From Talaromyces rugulosus (Eukaryota > Ascomycota > Eurotiomycetes > Eurotiales > Trichocomaceae), in contig NC_049562.1 in the NCBI RefSeq assembly GCF_013368755.1, positions 4,960,001 through 5,024,000 on the forward strand: a stretch of 64,000 bases of DNA, written 5' to 3'. This document shows, piece after piece, positions 11,101-21,990 of this stretch; within the stretch, counting starts at the first letter, position 1; each line of letters opens with the position of its first letter. The notes under the pieces were generated by a model. The model saw only the letters and a list, made by a program, of their open reading frames with translations. It was not told where the DNA came from and did not search any database. Made by a program: the position numbers and the translations under genes.

Positions 11101-11723
11101 TACGCACCAATAACCCTGGACTTCTCGGCTCATACGAGGCTCGCCTCGCGGAGCCGGCGGTGAAACAGATCAAAGCCCTAAAGCAAATCGTCACCGCTGG
11201 GTTTATTGACAATGTCGCAATCAGGGCTGATATGTCACCCGAGCCTCCAGAAATGCAGCGCAAACCTCGAGGCGCCACCGAAGTCCCTTACTATACCCTT
11301 TTCCGAGCTCACGAGGGCCGGGCAGAAGAAATCGATGAGAAAGCAGTGTATATACATCCATCATCGATTCTCGCACACCTAACGCCCAAGGAGATGCCGC
11401 AGTATCTAGTTTATTCGCATCTTCAGCAATCAACTGGCTCTCAGGCGTCGGAAAATACCGTGCCCAAGGTTCGAATGTTCCCCTTAGCTGCGCCAAGTGG
11501 ACTGCAGCTGTCGGCTCTGGCACACGGAACACCGCTGTTGGAATACGGTAAGCCGGTTGGCAAGGTCGAGGCTCTAGGAAGCATCCCTCAGCGTCGCCAG
11601 TGCTTTGTTGTTCCTTCGCTGGTTGGAGAGCCGGGTAGCACAGGATGGCCACTGCCAGCGAAAAAAGTTGTACAGATCAAGGATCCGAAAGAGGGCTGGA
11701 TTGTGGAAAAGTTCCTTACATGA
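8108..11723 (+). CDS. ECM16: DEAH-box RNA helicase Dhr1/Ecm16 (DHX37 family)
   Basis: Exons 8108-8317 and 8370-11723 give 1187 residues, close to the yeast protein (about 1270). A basic N-terminus (KKKKRLDKYI) leads into a long acidic tract encoded around 8750-8930. The helicase core has Walker A GATGSGKTTQ (about residue 370), DEAHERSVNTD (about 470), SATLRISDF (about 512), [20 protein letters not shown] and QRAGRAGRTGPGHCYRMY (about 751). A second acidic insert (GLDDEDEDDQDFDLGEE) sits between the two RecA lobes, as in DHX37 proteins. The HA2/OB region follows. Dhr1 unwinds U3 snoRNA from pre-18S rRNA in the nucleolar SSU processome. Confidence 0.95.
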
Positions 11724-11884
11724 TGACTTTACTGGTCATTGGTATATATATCTTATGATTCAAAAATAATAGATGACACCTGTATACGCCTCCAAAGTAA
11801 ACGCCCTAAGCCCTATTTTTACACCGTTGCAATTATCGTAACGCATCGTAGAGTCCCCGTCCCCAATATATCTCCCAATTATTT

Positions 11885-12508
11885 TCAGGGGCGATATCTA
11901 TCAGAATCAGGCGCCCGGTTTCTTCGTTCCCTGTCACCATCTCTTGTCCGGTCTTCCTTGTCTTTTGTCTCTGAAGACGACGGCCTCTCCCAATCCTCCT
12001 TGATTCCCAGTGCCTTTCGAAGTCTCTCACTTTCCTGCAATTTTGCCTCGGCCTGCTCATGCACCTGATAGCTTTTAAACTGCCGTCTCTCCCTGGGCCC
12101 TGAATCCGGCTTTGCGCGTCGTCGATCTCCTCCTTTGCGTCCATTGTCACCGCCTTCTTCCATCTCCTTAACGAGCTTCTGCCGCAACACCTCGCATTTC
12201 TCATCAATCTCCTCCTCAGTCAAGGGTGTTTGCTTCTTCTCCTCGAGCTCCTCATTCTCTTCTTCAAGTCTCTCCCGCTCCTCGAGCACCTTGACTTCGA
12301 TAGCGCGTCGTCGATCGTGCTCGAGAATCTGCTTATCCGGCTGCCGCTGCTTGAACCCAGAACCCGGCCTGTCCGCATTCGCAGAGGTGACTGGTGGATA
12401 CGGGGCGCCGAAGCCTGCGGCGCGAGGTTTGAGGAATGCGCTGTTGCGTTGCACGTAGCCTGAAGTTCCGCTGCCGCGAGGGGTGGAAAGGCCGACGTTG
12501 GAAGACAT
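11885..12508 (-). CDS. CWC21: Pre-mRNA-splicing factor Cwc21 (cwf21 domain)
   Basis: A single exon of 207 residues. It opens MSSNVGLSTPRGSGTSGYVQ, the near-invariant start of Cwc21/SRm300-N proteins, which places the start at 12508 rather than further upstream where the frame has no ATG. The cwf21 domain (about residues 55-115) carries ILEHDRRRAIEVKVLEERER and EEEIDEKCEVLRQKL, a helical pair that contacts Prp8 and Snu114. The C-terminal half is charged and RS/RE-rich (ETKDKEDRTRDGDRERRNR). It acts in the catalytic spliceosome. Convergent with ECM16, with 161 bp between stops. Confidence 0.93.
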   Translation of the reverse strand: MSSNVGLSTPRGSGTSGYVQRNSAFLKPRAAGFGAPYPPVTSANADRPGSGFKQRQPDKQILEHDRRRAIEVKVLEERERLEEENEELEEKKQTPLTEEEIDEKCEVLRQKLVKEMEEGGDNGRKGGDRRRAKPDSGPRERRQFKSYQVHEQAEAKLQESERLRKALGIKEDWERPSSSETKDKEDRTRDGDRERRNRAPDSDRYRP

Positions 12509-13427
12509 GATCTTTTCTTGTTTTTGTTTTTTTTGTTTGGATGAGAGAATAAAGTGCGGAGAGCCGCTGCGTAGGCTCGCCTGAAATATGGCTTGGTGTT
12601 CGCAGTCGATAGTAGAAAAATCCAAAGGTACGGCTTTCAAGCTCGTCCGCAATTAATTATCAGTACCGGACATATTTCATAGTGGGGCAGACGCACGTGA
12701 TCTAGCAACATTTGAAGACAACAGCTTCACCAGTTGACAAGACAATCGCAGAAGCAGTATGTAGAATTTGTGATTTACTATTATTAATATTTACAGAGTA
12801 CACCGAGGAAAGAGCAAAGAATAATCGATCAATTAAGTATCTATAAGAATAAAGCGATCACATCTTTTGTTATTGTCTCTAACATATCCGTGTGCCCCTT
12901 GCCCCCTGTCAAATTTCCAGTCGTCAAGCAAAGCGCCCATGCAATATTCCCGAGTCAATCCGCCGAAATCTGATGATATAAAATAATCCATAGACGCCAC
13001 AGTCCACGCCAGCAGAAACGGGATATGAGAAGAGAATCAAACCGAGCAAAACAGGCATATCTTCGTGGCTGCAAGATTGCGGTGAGAGTACAATCATCGC
13101 ATGTTAGTCCCACCACATGTAAAAGTAAAAAAGAGTAAAAAAAAAAGACCTGTACACCGACAGGAAGTGGTCAACCAACGTAGAACCTTGGGACTGCTTC
13201 CATAACCCTCCGAATCTTGTACATACCCACAACGTGGAATCGGAAAAAAAAAAAATAATAATTAAAAGAAAAAAAGCCACAGGAACAGAAATTTGGACAC
13301 GGAAAGAACCCCATATATCTCCATGAAAATTCCTGTATGTATATCTCCCTCCAGCAACAATAAGAATATGAAACAAGGCAGAATTAAGTGCACGAAAACA
13401 ACGCGTGCAATCAAGGCCATCTTCCAC
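12509..13427. other. Intergenic: CWC21 promoter and Pumilio 3' region
   Basis: No gene seen. It holds the 5' flank of CWC21 (an A/T-rich run directly before its ATG on the coding strand) and the probable 3' UTR of the Pumilio gene. Poly-A/poly-T runs lie at about 13130-13148 and 13243-13276. Confidence 0.6.
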
Positions 13428-16400
13428 TCATGCGGCAGAATAATCGCCCACACTAACAGCCACATCAGCGCCAGGCTGATGCGTGGCAGTGGAGTCATTA
13501 ACGGTCGTGACAGGTGCGGTAGCCACACCATTTGAAGATTCGACAGCTCCGTCATGAGAGCCGTCGGTAGCAGAGCCCCCGTGGAGGCTTTGAGTGTCAG
13601 TAGGTGGTGGAGTAGGAGGAGCAACCCCGCCAACTGGTGACTTGATATCCGTCAGGGACCTCCGAAGAGGCTGAGGGGAGGATTTGTGAGACGCGGGTGG
13701 TGTGTTGGATGAATTTGCGGCCACAGTAGGGGCATTAGGATCCACTATCAATTTCTCGATGGCGATTATCTGCTTGCCATAGCTGAATTTCTTCAATTGG
13801 CTGAGCAGCGGTTTAATCTCATCGATTATCATCTCACGCTCGTCACCCTTGACTTGCCCAAGTACTTTTTCTATATCAAAGTTAATATCTAGAAACAGGT
13901 GGAGGAAATATGATAATACTTACGGATGACGTAGTTTCCATACTGATCACGCATAAGTCCAAGCAATGTGCTCTCACCACGATCGTTGTGAGCTGTCAAA
14001 AGCCGAATGACTTCTCGGCGCTGGCTCTCCTCGCCAAATTCGATGCTCTTCTCTACCACATTGCTGGCAAATTTGTGCTTAGAGAAATTGTGAACATTCT
14101 TAACAACGGCCATGATCATGCGCGATCGGTCTTTCTCGTCGCCGTTCTCGATAACATGCTGAATGACATAGTTGCCAAATTGGTCGGGGATCAGAGCTTC
14201 CGTGCAAACATGAAGCTCGGCGAGGATGGATTCACGATCTGGTACTTCGCAATGCTCCAACATCCTCTGAATGACGCGGCAGCCGTAAGGATGGGTAGCC
14301 AGCTTGTTGACCTGACCCTTGAAGGCGTTGATAATGAAGCGAATGTGCTCGGATGGGACACGTTCGATGGCCTTTTGGATGACGTGGTTACCATTCTGGT
14401 CACGAACACACTTCAAGACAGAATTTTCAAGCTCCTTCACCATGGAGGCTTGCTGATCTGTCAAGATGTGTTCCAAGGCCTTTTGAACGACACGACAACC
14501 GTACATTTGGGTTGACAGAGCGAGGACGTGACCCTTCATTTGATTTGCCAGGATCTTCTTCTGAGACTGGTTACCGTGTTCGAAGAGTTTCTGGACAACA
14601 TAGTTGCCAAAGACATCCGTCATAAGCTGCAGGCAATTGGGCTGGATCTCTCTGAAAACCTGATCCTTTTCATCACTGTTTGCAGACTCCAACTTCTGTT
14701 GAATGAACCGAGATCCATGTTGATCACCACTGAACTCGACTACATGGTTATAGATATCCTGTATCTTATTAGTCGACATGCTTGTTTCATGAAAAATCGA
14801 TATCACCAGCTTACCTTTAGCTCGTATCGTTTATTGGACTTGTTGTGCGTACGGAACTCTTCTAGGAGAGGACTGCGCACAACCTGGCTAGGATCGGGAT
14901 CACGTTGCGCAACACGTTGTCCCAGGCCAGATGACAAACCGCCACCAAAGGGCATCTGGAGGTAGGGAGAGTAGGAATTTAGTCTAGCATTGGAATATCC
15001 AGACAGTTCGTAATTCCCCGAGAATGACACCCGACCCGGCACCTGGTTGTAGTCTTGATCTTGTTGCAACCCACGCAATTTTCGGTCCAGGAGAGCAGTT
15101 TGCCCTTCGCCACCGACCTGAACCGACATGCGATGACCAGATGAAGGACGAAGTACGGGAGGAGTGCCCACAGAAGGGTAGAAGGGACTATTGATGCCGC
15201 GGACATACTCGGCAGTCGGTGATGGGTCGCGTTCGCCCAGTCTCGATAAATGTTGATAGGACGTAGGGAACTCAGGTGGCACATCGCCGGTATACGTAGC
15301 CATGCTTTGATAGTTTGCCTCATCTGCCGTTAATTGACCATTGAATCGATTGGTCGAGTCATACGTGCCATGATTCGCATAAGAGGCCCGTCGCGCCTCG
15401 GAGTATCCCGCAAGGGATGCATTATCGTTCAATTGAAGACGGTTCAGTCCAGCGCCGATATCAATTTGCCCGGTGGAGAAACGCGAATCAAGACCATGTG
15501 TGTCAGAGTGATAGGATGGGTGGGCGGAATGGTTTGGTCGTTGACTTGCCATTTGGGCGATGTGAGGATAAGCGTTTTGAGCATTCTGGCGAGTTGATCC
15601 TCCTGCAATTGATTCAGATGGGACGTGAGAAAATGGTGACATGTTCATAGATCCCATAACATCCTCAGTTCGTTGAGGGTCCCGAGCCGTGGATACATTC
15701 GAGACGACACTAGACTTCCTCTGGAATGCAGCAGCAGCTGGATTGGCAGGGAACGAGTTGAGCTGTCGTTGGCTCGCAGCATCAAAGTTACCTAGATTAC
15801 CGAAGGATAGATTGTCGGTAGGAGATGCATAATTGTCTGCCACCGAGCCCAAATACCCTTTGGAAATCGAGGCGGATGGGTTCTGACCGATGGCAGATGT
15901 GCGAGACAACGCGAAGTAAGAGTTAGGGTCTCCGATCTCTCCCCTTGCAGATGCATTACGATCACTGGGGCGGCTCTCAACGGGCGAGGTATTCATGCTG
16001 TTGTTCCCCAGAGTTGAGGCATTGGGTGGGTTCCACGAGAAGCTGTGGCGACCTGCCCATCCATCGGATTCGGACGTAGCAAGTAAAGAACTTGAGCCGG
16101 TTTTTCCCTGGAAAGCATTCTCTGTACAGTGTGTTAGCGAATTTGTGGGCTCATTTGATGATTTAGCTAAGAACAAATTCTGACCTCGGTTAACAGTCCC
16201 ATCCGGACCAGACTCAGTGTTGAAGGGGCCGCCGATGTTCGAGTTGGACCATATTTTTGACCATCGCTCCTTGGTGGTGGGGAAGCCATTTGCCACGGCT
16301 GAAGCGTTGGACGATCGTGTTCGGTCGGCATTAATGTTGGATGAAGAATCCATGCGGTTTGTACGGACCTGTGGAATAGATTGATTAGCAGAGCGATAAA

Positions 16401-16483
16401 AATGATAAAAATGTCAGGAGATAATGATGACGCACATTAGTAGTATGGACTCCTGATCCATTGGTGGCCATTGTCGATGCCAT
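13428..16483 (-). CDS. Pumilio/PUF RNA-binding protein, Puf3 type
   Basis: Five exons (16483-16436, 16368-16185, 16121-14815, 14758-13924, 13870-13428) give 938 residues. The first 500 residues are a low-complexity Ser/Asn/Gln/Pro-rich region. Eight PUF repeats start at about residue 508. Their RNA-contact pentads in order are SRFIQ, NYVVQ, CRVVQ, NHVIQ, CRVIQ, NYVIQ, SNVVE and NYVIQ, which by the known PUF code read 5'-UGUAUAUA-3', that is the UGUANAUA element of yeast Puf3. The glutamine codon of repeat 8 is split by the last intron (C|AA). The tail is Ser/Pro/Thr-rich. PUF proteins bind 3' UTRs and drive decay, repression or localisation. The start at 16483 is the first ATG; a second in-frame ATG follows four codons later. 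Confidence 0.93.
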
Positions 16484-17900
16484 GTCGACAACCACAGAGT
16501 GGTAGTGGGATTAAAAAGTATTTACGTTTTCACACTGGGCGAAAATGCACCCAACAGCGAAAAAATGACAAGAATGAAGGGCGCCAAATCGGTCCCAACA
16601 AGATTAAAAAAAATTGTGAGGGACAGTTCGGTAGGGCTCTAGGCAATTATATACCCCTGGTGGCAGATTTTGTCAGTTAGTCGATGATATTTGATGGTAG
16701 GAGCGATGTGCTCACGTGAGGAGCAACCAATGTTGGATGTTCCTGGCGGGGAGGGACTCACCGAAGGGAGGAAAACTGGAAATAGAAATATGACAGCGAG
16801 CCCGTCCAGTAGGCAGGCGAAAAGTATCAATAATGGCGTTCTCGCGGGATCGATGGAATGAAAGAGCGCGATGGCGGACGACGGTAGTAATAATAAAAAA
16901 AAAAAGTATTTGGCAGAACGGTTTTACAAGAATTGTAGGATATGAAGGAGGAGGGGGATGCGAAAGTGGGAGGAGACAGCGAGAGGGCGTGACGGATTTC
17001 GCTGATGCAAGGCAGTCGGTCCACGATCTCCTTCGTCAAGAGCTCAATCCAGCGTGGGTAGGTGAGGTGACCTATACTCCGTGCATGCCCCAGGAATTCA
17101 AACAGCCGCAGATCGCATTCATGAAGGTTGTGGAGACCACAAATCGGGAGCTATCTGCAGGCTAGATGAAAGGTGAAGGGTTTGGCGATGGACGGAGGCA
17201 AGGGGGGATGTAGGAGGAATGCTGGTGCGGTGGTGACAAACGGGAAGCCGCGAGGGACAAGGCGGAATGTCGACGGCGGTGAGAGCTGGCGATATGGATG
17301 TCACAAAGCGCCGCGGGTTTATTTTGAGGAGGGGAACGATCGATCGGTCGGGGGCGGAGTGTTGGGGGAGCCGGATGGAAATTAATTTTTTTTTGGATTT
17401 TTTTGAATTTGATTTTTTTTTTCTTTTGTGCTGTGTTGTGTCTCACGAGCCTGTTGTGTTGCGGAATGGATCGTTTTGAAACAGCCGCCGGGAGAGAAAA
17501 GACGGACTGGAGGGTGGCGGACACGGGAAACGAGAGAGCGAACTGGACACGAGAGAGAAAGAAAGGAAGAAAGAAAGAAAGCGACAAGGAGGGGAAGAAA
17601 TAAGAAGATCCGTCTGTCGTGGCAAGCGGATGGGCAGACAGGACAGACCAGGAACAATGGGGAGCGGTTCCAGGGAGACGACGAGCCAGGAAGATGATCG
17701 CAGCAGAAAAAAAGCTGATAGCGAGACCGGCCTGTTTGGGGTTTAGCGGGGCTGCCGTAAGGGAGGCGCCCGTACATGGGCGTGACCATACGGCGGGCGG
17801 GCTGCTGCAGGCAACCGCGGATCTGCAGCGTAATTAACCGCGGGAATACGCTGACGGGGACGATTACACGGCACGATACACACAGGCGAGGAAGGGAAGG
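16484..17900 (-). promoter_or_regulatory. Long pyrimidine-rich upstream region/leader of the Pumilio gene
   Basis: Read on the Pumilio coding strand this 1.4 kb is strongly C/T-rich, with long tracts opposite the GA-rich run at 17551-17603 and the T/A run near 17384-17422. Several short upstream ORFs exist but none resembles a known protein. CT-rich leaders are usual for highly expressed fungal genes, and PUF genes commonly have long 5' UTRs, so I infer promoter plus leader. The transcription start cannot be fixed from sequence. Confidence 0.45.
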
Positions 17901-20900
17901 CGCGATGCAGGCCTTCCTGACGGGCGCTCCTGCCTCTTTGTCATGGCCATGTAAAACTACGTCGTACCCGGTACTCTCGCACCCTGCAAACCACGCGGTG
18001 TTTCAGGGTACCTCCTACCTCCTCCTCCCTCCTCCTCCCAGCCCGTGGATCGCTGGGGGCGTGATCCAGTTTCTGGCCCTCCCAAAGCTTGGGAGCAGCC
18101 TAATCGCAGTCCTGGGGAAGGACGGGAATTAATAGTCATCGACGTAGTGTGTCAATAATCTCTCTTCGTACTGACTCTACGCCGCGTCAATGATTCTTCT
18201 GATTCTCCCCGACATGCATGTTGGCCCCGCTGCTGCACCACCCCAGCCAGCCCACCCCGATCAATGATCACGTCAGGGACTGCCAGAGTATTTGCATTAT
18301 TCAGGGTCCATCGGCTCTAACTTCTTGCTCTAGCGCCTGTCTGCCCGGTGACATCGGAGGAGAACATCCAGTCAGAGACTCAGCAACATCAGCTAATTTC
18401 TATTCTTATTATTAGCACAAGCAGTTCGCGACACCACCGCCCTAGCCGACAGACCCCACCCGCATCCACTCGGACAACAATTCCAAGCGACATGCCGCGG
18501 CTAGTGAGCAGGATCTAGCTAGACTCGATCCAGCATATCTTCATCTTGTTGACACCGACTTGTTTTTCAATGTGTGCCTCATGCGCATGCGACCCTTGGT
18601 TGACAGGCACTATCGCGGCTGAGGGAATTCGAGAGGGGTCAAGGGTAGAGCATCCGTGCCATGGACAACCGTTCTTTGTGCTGTGCGAGTCATTGCAGGG
18701 TCAGCAAGCTCGATATTAATCCAATATAGTCATCGTCAATTGACGCTTATTGATCGACTACTAGCTCACTAGAGAGTACTGCTTTCTTGGCACTGCACCG
18801 GACAAACACTATCGAAGTCGATCGGGATGCACCCCACCACCGCGTGCCGTTTATCGATCGACTCTCTCTTGACTTGTGCTTTGGTCGATAGGTGCTGTCG
18901 AGATCGGAGCGCTACTATCGCTCTGTAGACAACCAAGGAAATCAATGCTTATTTTCCAAGGATCATCGTCTCTCAGTTTCTCGGCGTGCAGCACCTGCCC
19001 GGTTCGCTCATAATCTTAGAGTGGCTTCTCTTGTGGAATATTATGTCTCCTTCGGTTCTCGTCATCGATTAACGGTATGAAGGGGCAAGGGCCGTGGCCG
19101 TGAAGGACCGCGACCCTTAACCTAATTTATGCGACCAAAATCTTCTGGCCTTGGACGTGAGCCCTGAGATGTGGTAATCTACGATGCCAGTCAGCTCGTT
19201 ACTACCTTCCTTTATTGAACATCTGGAGGAGATAAAAGGTGAGACGATCATCCGAGCGTGCAATGCTCCAATATCACCTTTGCTCCTGTCTATCTCAACC
19301 CCCTTGCTTGACGATACCCCTAGCCTGCCTTCTCCAGATGAAACCGTGCGCTCGACGACTCACGGCCTTTTTTTGTTTCCCCAACGATCATTTGTCAGAT
19401 CTGAAATTTCCGGCGCCCTCGGTTTACTAGATTTACATCCGCGGAATTTTGGAATAGTAGTACTAGCAGTAAACTAAGCTCAGCCAAGTAACTACCGTCG
19501 ATCGAACAGCAAGATGAAACCATGAGCGAGCACATTCATGCCATGCACAAGCCAGTATGCAACTGTCAGAATGACAGCTTCGGCCTCCCTTATTTCGAAA
19601 ACAACTTTGTTGATTGATCTTTTAATCAAAAATGGCTACTCCACACCCGTTACATGGTTTCTGCACTTCTGGCAACATCCAAAATAACGCCATTGAAACA
19701 TGCCACCTGGCCCGTACAACCCATGGGCTCGCTGGGCGGGGTTTTACCTTGTTCTATGCAATGCACTGCATCATAATCAAACCTTGTCTTCTTGGTCAGG
19801 CCAATATGACAACGTGAGGTGTCGCATATCAAAGGTAGATGGTCAAGGTATCACTATTTCTTCATGTAGAGTACACCGTTGGTAGTATGAGTTCACCGGT
19901 GATTTTGCTCTACGTCTGTAAATGTAATTAATTTTATAAAATAATGATTGCAATGACTTGAGGTATTTACCCCAATTACTTGATCCCTCTGGGTTGTTTC
20001 CAAGTCTGGTGGTATTAGGTCCATGTTCGGCAAGGCACTGATCGATCAAAACGTCGTCCAATACGGCTCGACAATATTGAGGTTTAGTGAGCATTTGATC
20101 GTTCTCAAATATATTATGGTAATTGCATATAATATTTAAATTCATAAAATTGCGTCGAGAGAGGGCTTTCAAAAGTTTTATGTAAATATATATATCTGAG
20201 TTAAGTGGTGTTTCTAAATACATATTGTGCATCCAGATTCTAAATAGGGTAATTTTCTTGCATTAATTATAATCCAGGAATGATCAATATTGACTAACCA
20301 GACAAATCATTTAGTATTTAAAGATTTACATAGTAATAAAGACTTCGTAGACATGGTACTCACACTGGACAGCTTGCGGCGGAGGACGGGAAAAATGAAT
20401 ATTTCACCAGTTATATCATTTAGAAAGCTGTTGATATCCGACATCATCTATGGATGTAAACCTACTAAGAGTAAAAATGCAGGGGCAAAAAGGTAAACAT
20501 ATGGAAAAACTCGGCAAGTCTTCTTTGAGTTGAAGTGCTATTTCCTTCAAGCCCATTATCTTGTTTTATATTGGGTTTAATTTCAAATGTTGTCTAATGT
20601 AATATTTAGTGCTCATTTACCTCAAAATTCCTTATTACTCAACCATTAGATCTACAGTGGTACAGCACTGTATCACTTACTCTACACCTTATAGAAAGTA
20701 CCTTGAACAAATTTTCGGGGGTCCAAAGAAATTAGTATGCCCGTCTTCATGCATATTTCTAGCCAGGTTGCCTTGTACAAGAAGGAATTTAGATGAAGAA
20801 TCTCGCTTTACGATGAACCGATATTTCTGAAACAGGAATAATCGTATTCTGGACAATGGGTTATATATATATAGACCAATCCGGTATAATTAAGAGTAAA

Positions 20901-21001
20901 CCAGCCAGCGAAGCAGTCTCACTAAGAAAACGCTTCTACTACCTGGTAGGTCTCGCTGCCAACAACTCTGGAAACAACGGGTTCGTGATCTGGGTATTTC
21001 T
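17901..21001. other. Gene-poor region, no supported gene
   Basis: About 3 kb of mixed composition turning AT-rich after 19.9 kb. Short frames exist (19184-19477 and 19632-19817 on plus) but lack recognisable domains. On the minus strand at about 20100-19965 a coding-like stretch (QCLAEHGPNTTRLGNNPEG) is followed by a possible donor (G|GTAAAT); it may be an exon of an unidentified or dead gene. Another coding-like minus stretch lies near 20820-20690 (LVQGNLARNMHEDGHTNFF). Confidence 0.4.
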
Positions 21002-21990
21002 CTATAACATCCACCCATCTTTATCAACTCTCTTACTATCGCCTTGCTTCTCAGCTTGGCGCACTTCCCAAGTGCCTGGTGGGTGTGCTAGACACCAGGT
21101 GCCCCATAAATAGGGATTCCATTCTGTCTTCTCTGTCCACATATGAGATTTTTGAAACCTAGCTATGTAGCCGTTCAAATGGTGTACATGAGCTTCTATT
21201 CACGGGAAAGGTTCCCCGATTTCAACTTACATCCGAGACGTCGACTTTGACCAGTGAAGCCTGGCTATGTTACTCTCAAAGTTTGTAACGCTCATTCTGA
21301 GATATTCCCTGTGAAAATAAATAAATTGAAAATGTAAAGCAAAGGATATCGTCAAACATACCAATATGCAATTTTTAATGCGTTGCGAATATCATCACGT
21401 TCCTCTCGAGACAGTCCCCAGAACAACTCCTTGGTGAGAGGAATTCCGGGCAATTCATCGAGCACGATATATAAAACATATCCATCAGGAACAAAACCTG
21501 ATTGATCTTGCTTGCGCTGTTGGCAGGTGATGAGGGTCGGACAGGATTGACAACCTTGTTGGTGCAGCGACTTTGGTGCTTCAAACTCGTTTCCAGACAG
21601 TAAGAGTTAGTGTTTCAGAAGCTTGTTTCTGCCTATCCTCTGACGAGAAGAATTCTGATCCAGCGTATGGAATTCTTGAGGATGTGAGTGTAAGGATTTC
21701 TGTATGCAAGCTTGCAGAAAGTGGTCAAGGGACTCACTGCATATAGACTAGCATCAAAGCTTTGGCGTTCTTCTTTTCCTGGCAGAACACATTCGAAGAG
21801 AGCTTCTACCTCCGACGGTAAACCCTCTTCTTCATACCACTCTTCTGTGAATTGATCAAGCGTCTCGTATCGTTATTTTTACCAGCTTCCAGGAGCACGC
21901 TGGATATAGAATAGATCCGGAGTGGAATGACGGGAAGTCTATGACTTTTCCCTCCCATTCAGGGGTGAAGAATACCTTATCTCTACCCAT
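21002..21990 (-). CDS. Hypothetical protein with kinase-like segments, possibly disrupted
   Basis: Five exons can be joined in phase (21990-21883, 21839-21738, 21585-21362, 21308-21231, 21158-21002) for 222 residues, starting MGRDKVFFTPEWEGKVIDF and ending DKDGWML. The central part (DGYVLYIVLDELPGIPLTKE, then REERDDIRNALKIAYW) resembles the hinge region of protein-kinase-like fungal proteins. The first intron would be only 43 nt, and its sequence read one frame over is coding-like (YETLDQFTEEWYEEEG), so a single-base frameshift is an equally good explanation. The second intron would be 152 nt with a weak GAG acceptor, though it has a good CTAAC box. It may therefore be a young pseudogene. Lineage-specific families of this kind often sit in gene-poor islands like this one. 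Confidence 0.5.

Noticed and set aside
12509..12652. N-terminal extension of the CWC21 frame
   Set aside because: Cwc21 proteins begin at the MSSNVGLSTPRGSG motif, and the extension covers an A/T-rich leader.
13910..14515. 201-codon plus-strand frame
   Set aside because: Antisense of the PUF repeats, whose periodicity keeps the opposite frame open.
17162..17587. 141-codon minus-strand frame upstream of the Pumilio start
   Set aside because: Low-complexity Ser/Pro/Arg composition in a CT-rich leader; no conservation signal can be read, so it was treated as an upstream ORF or chance.
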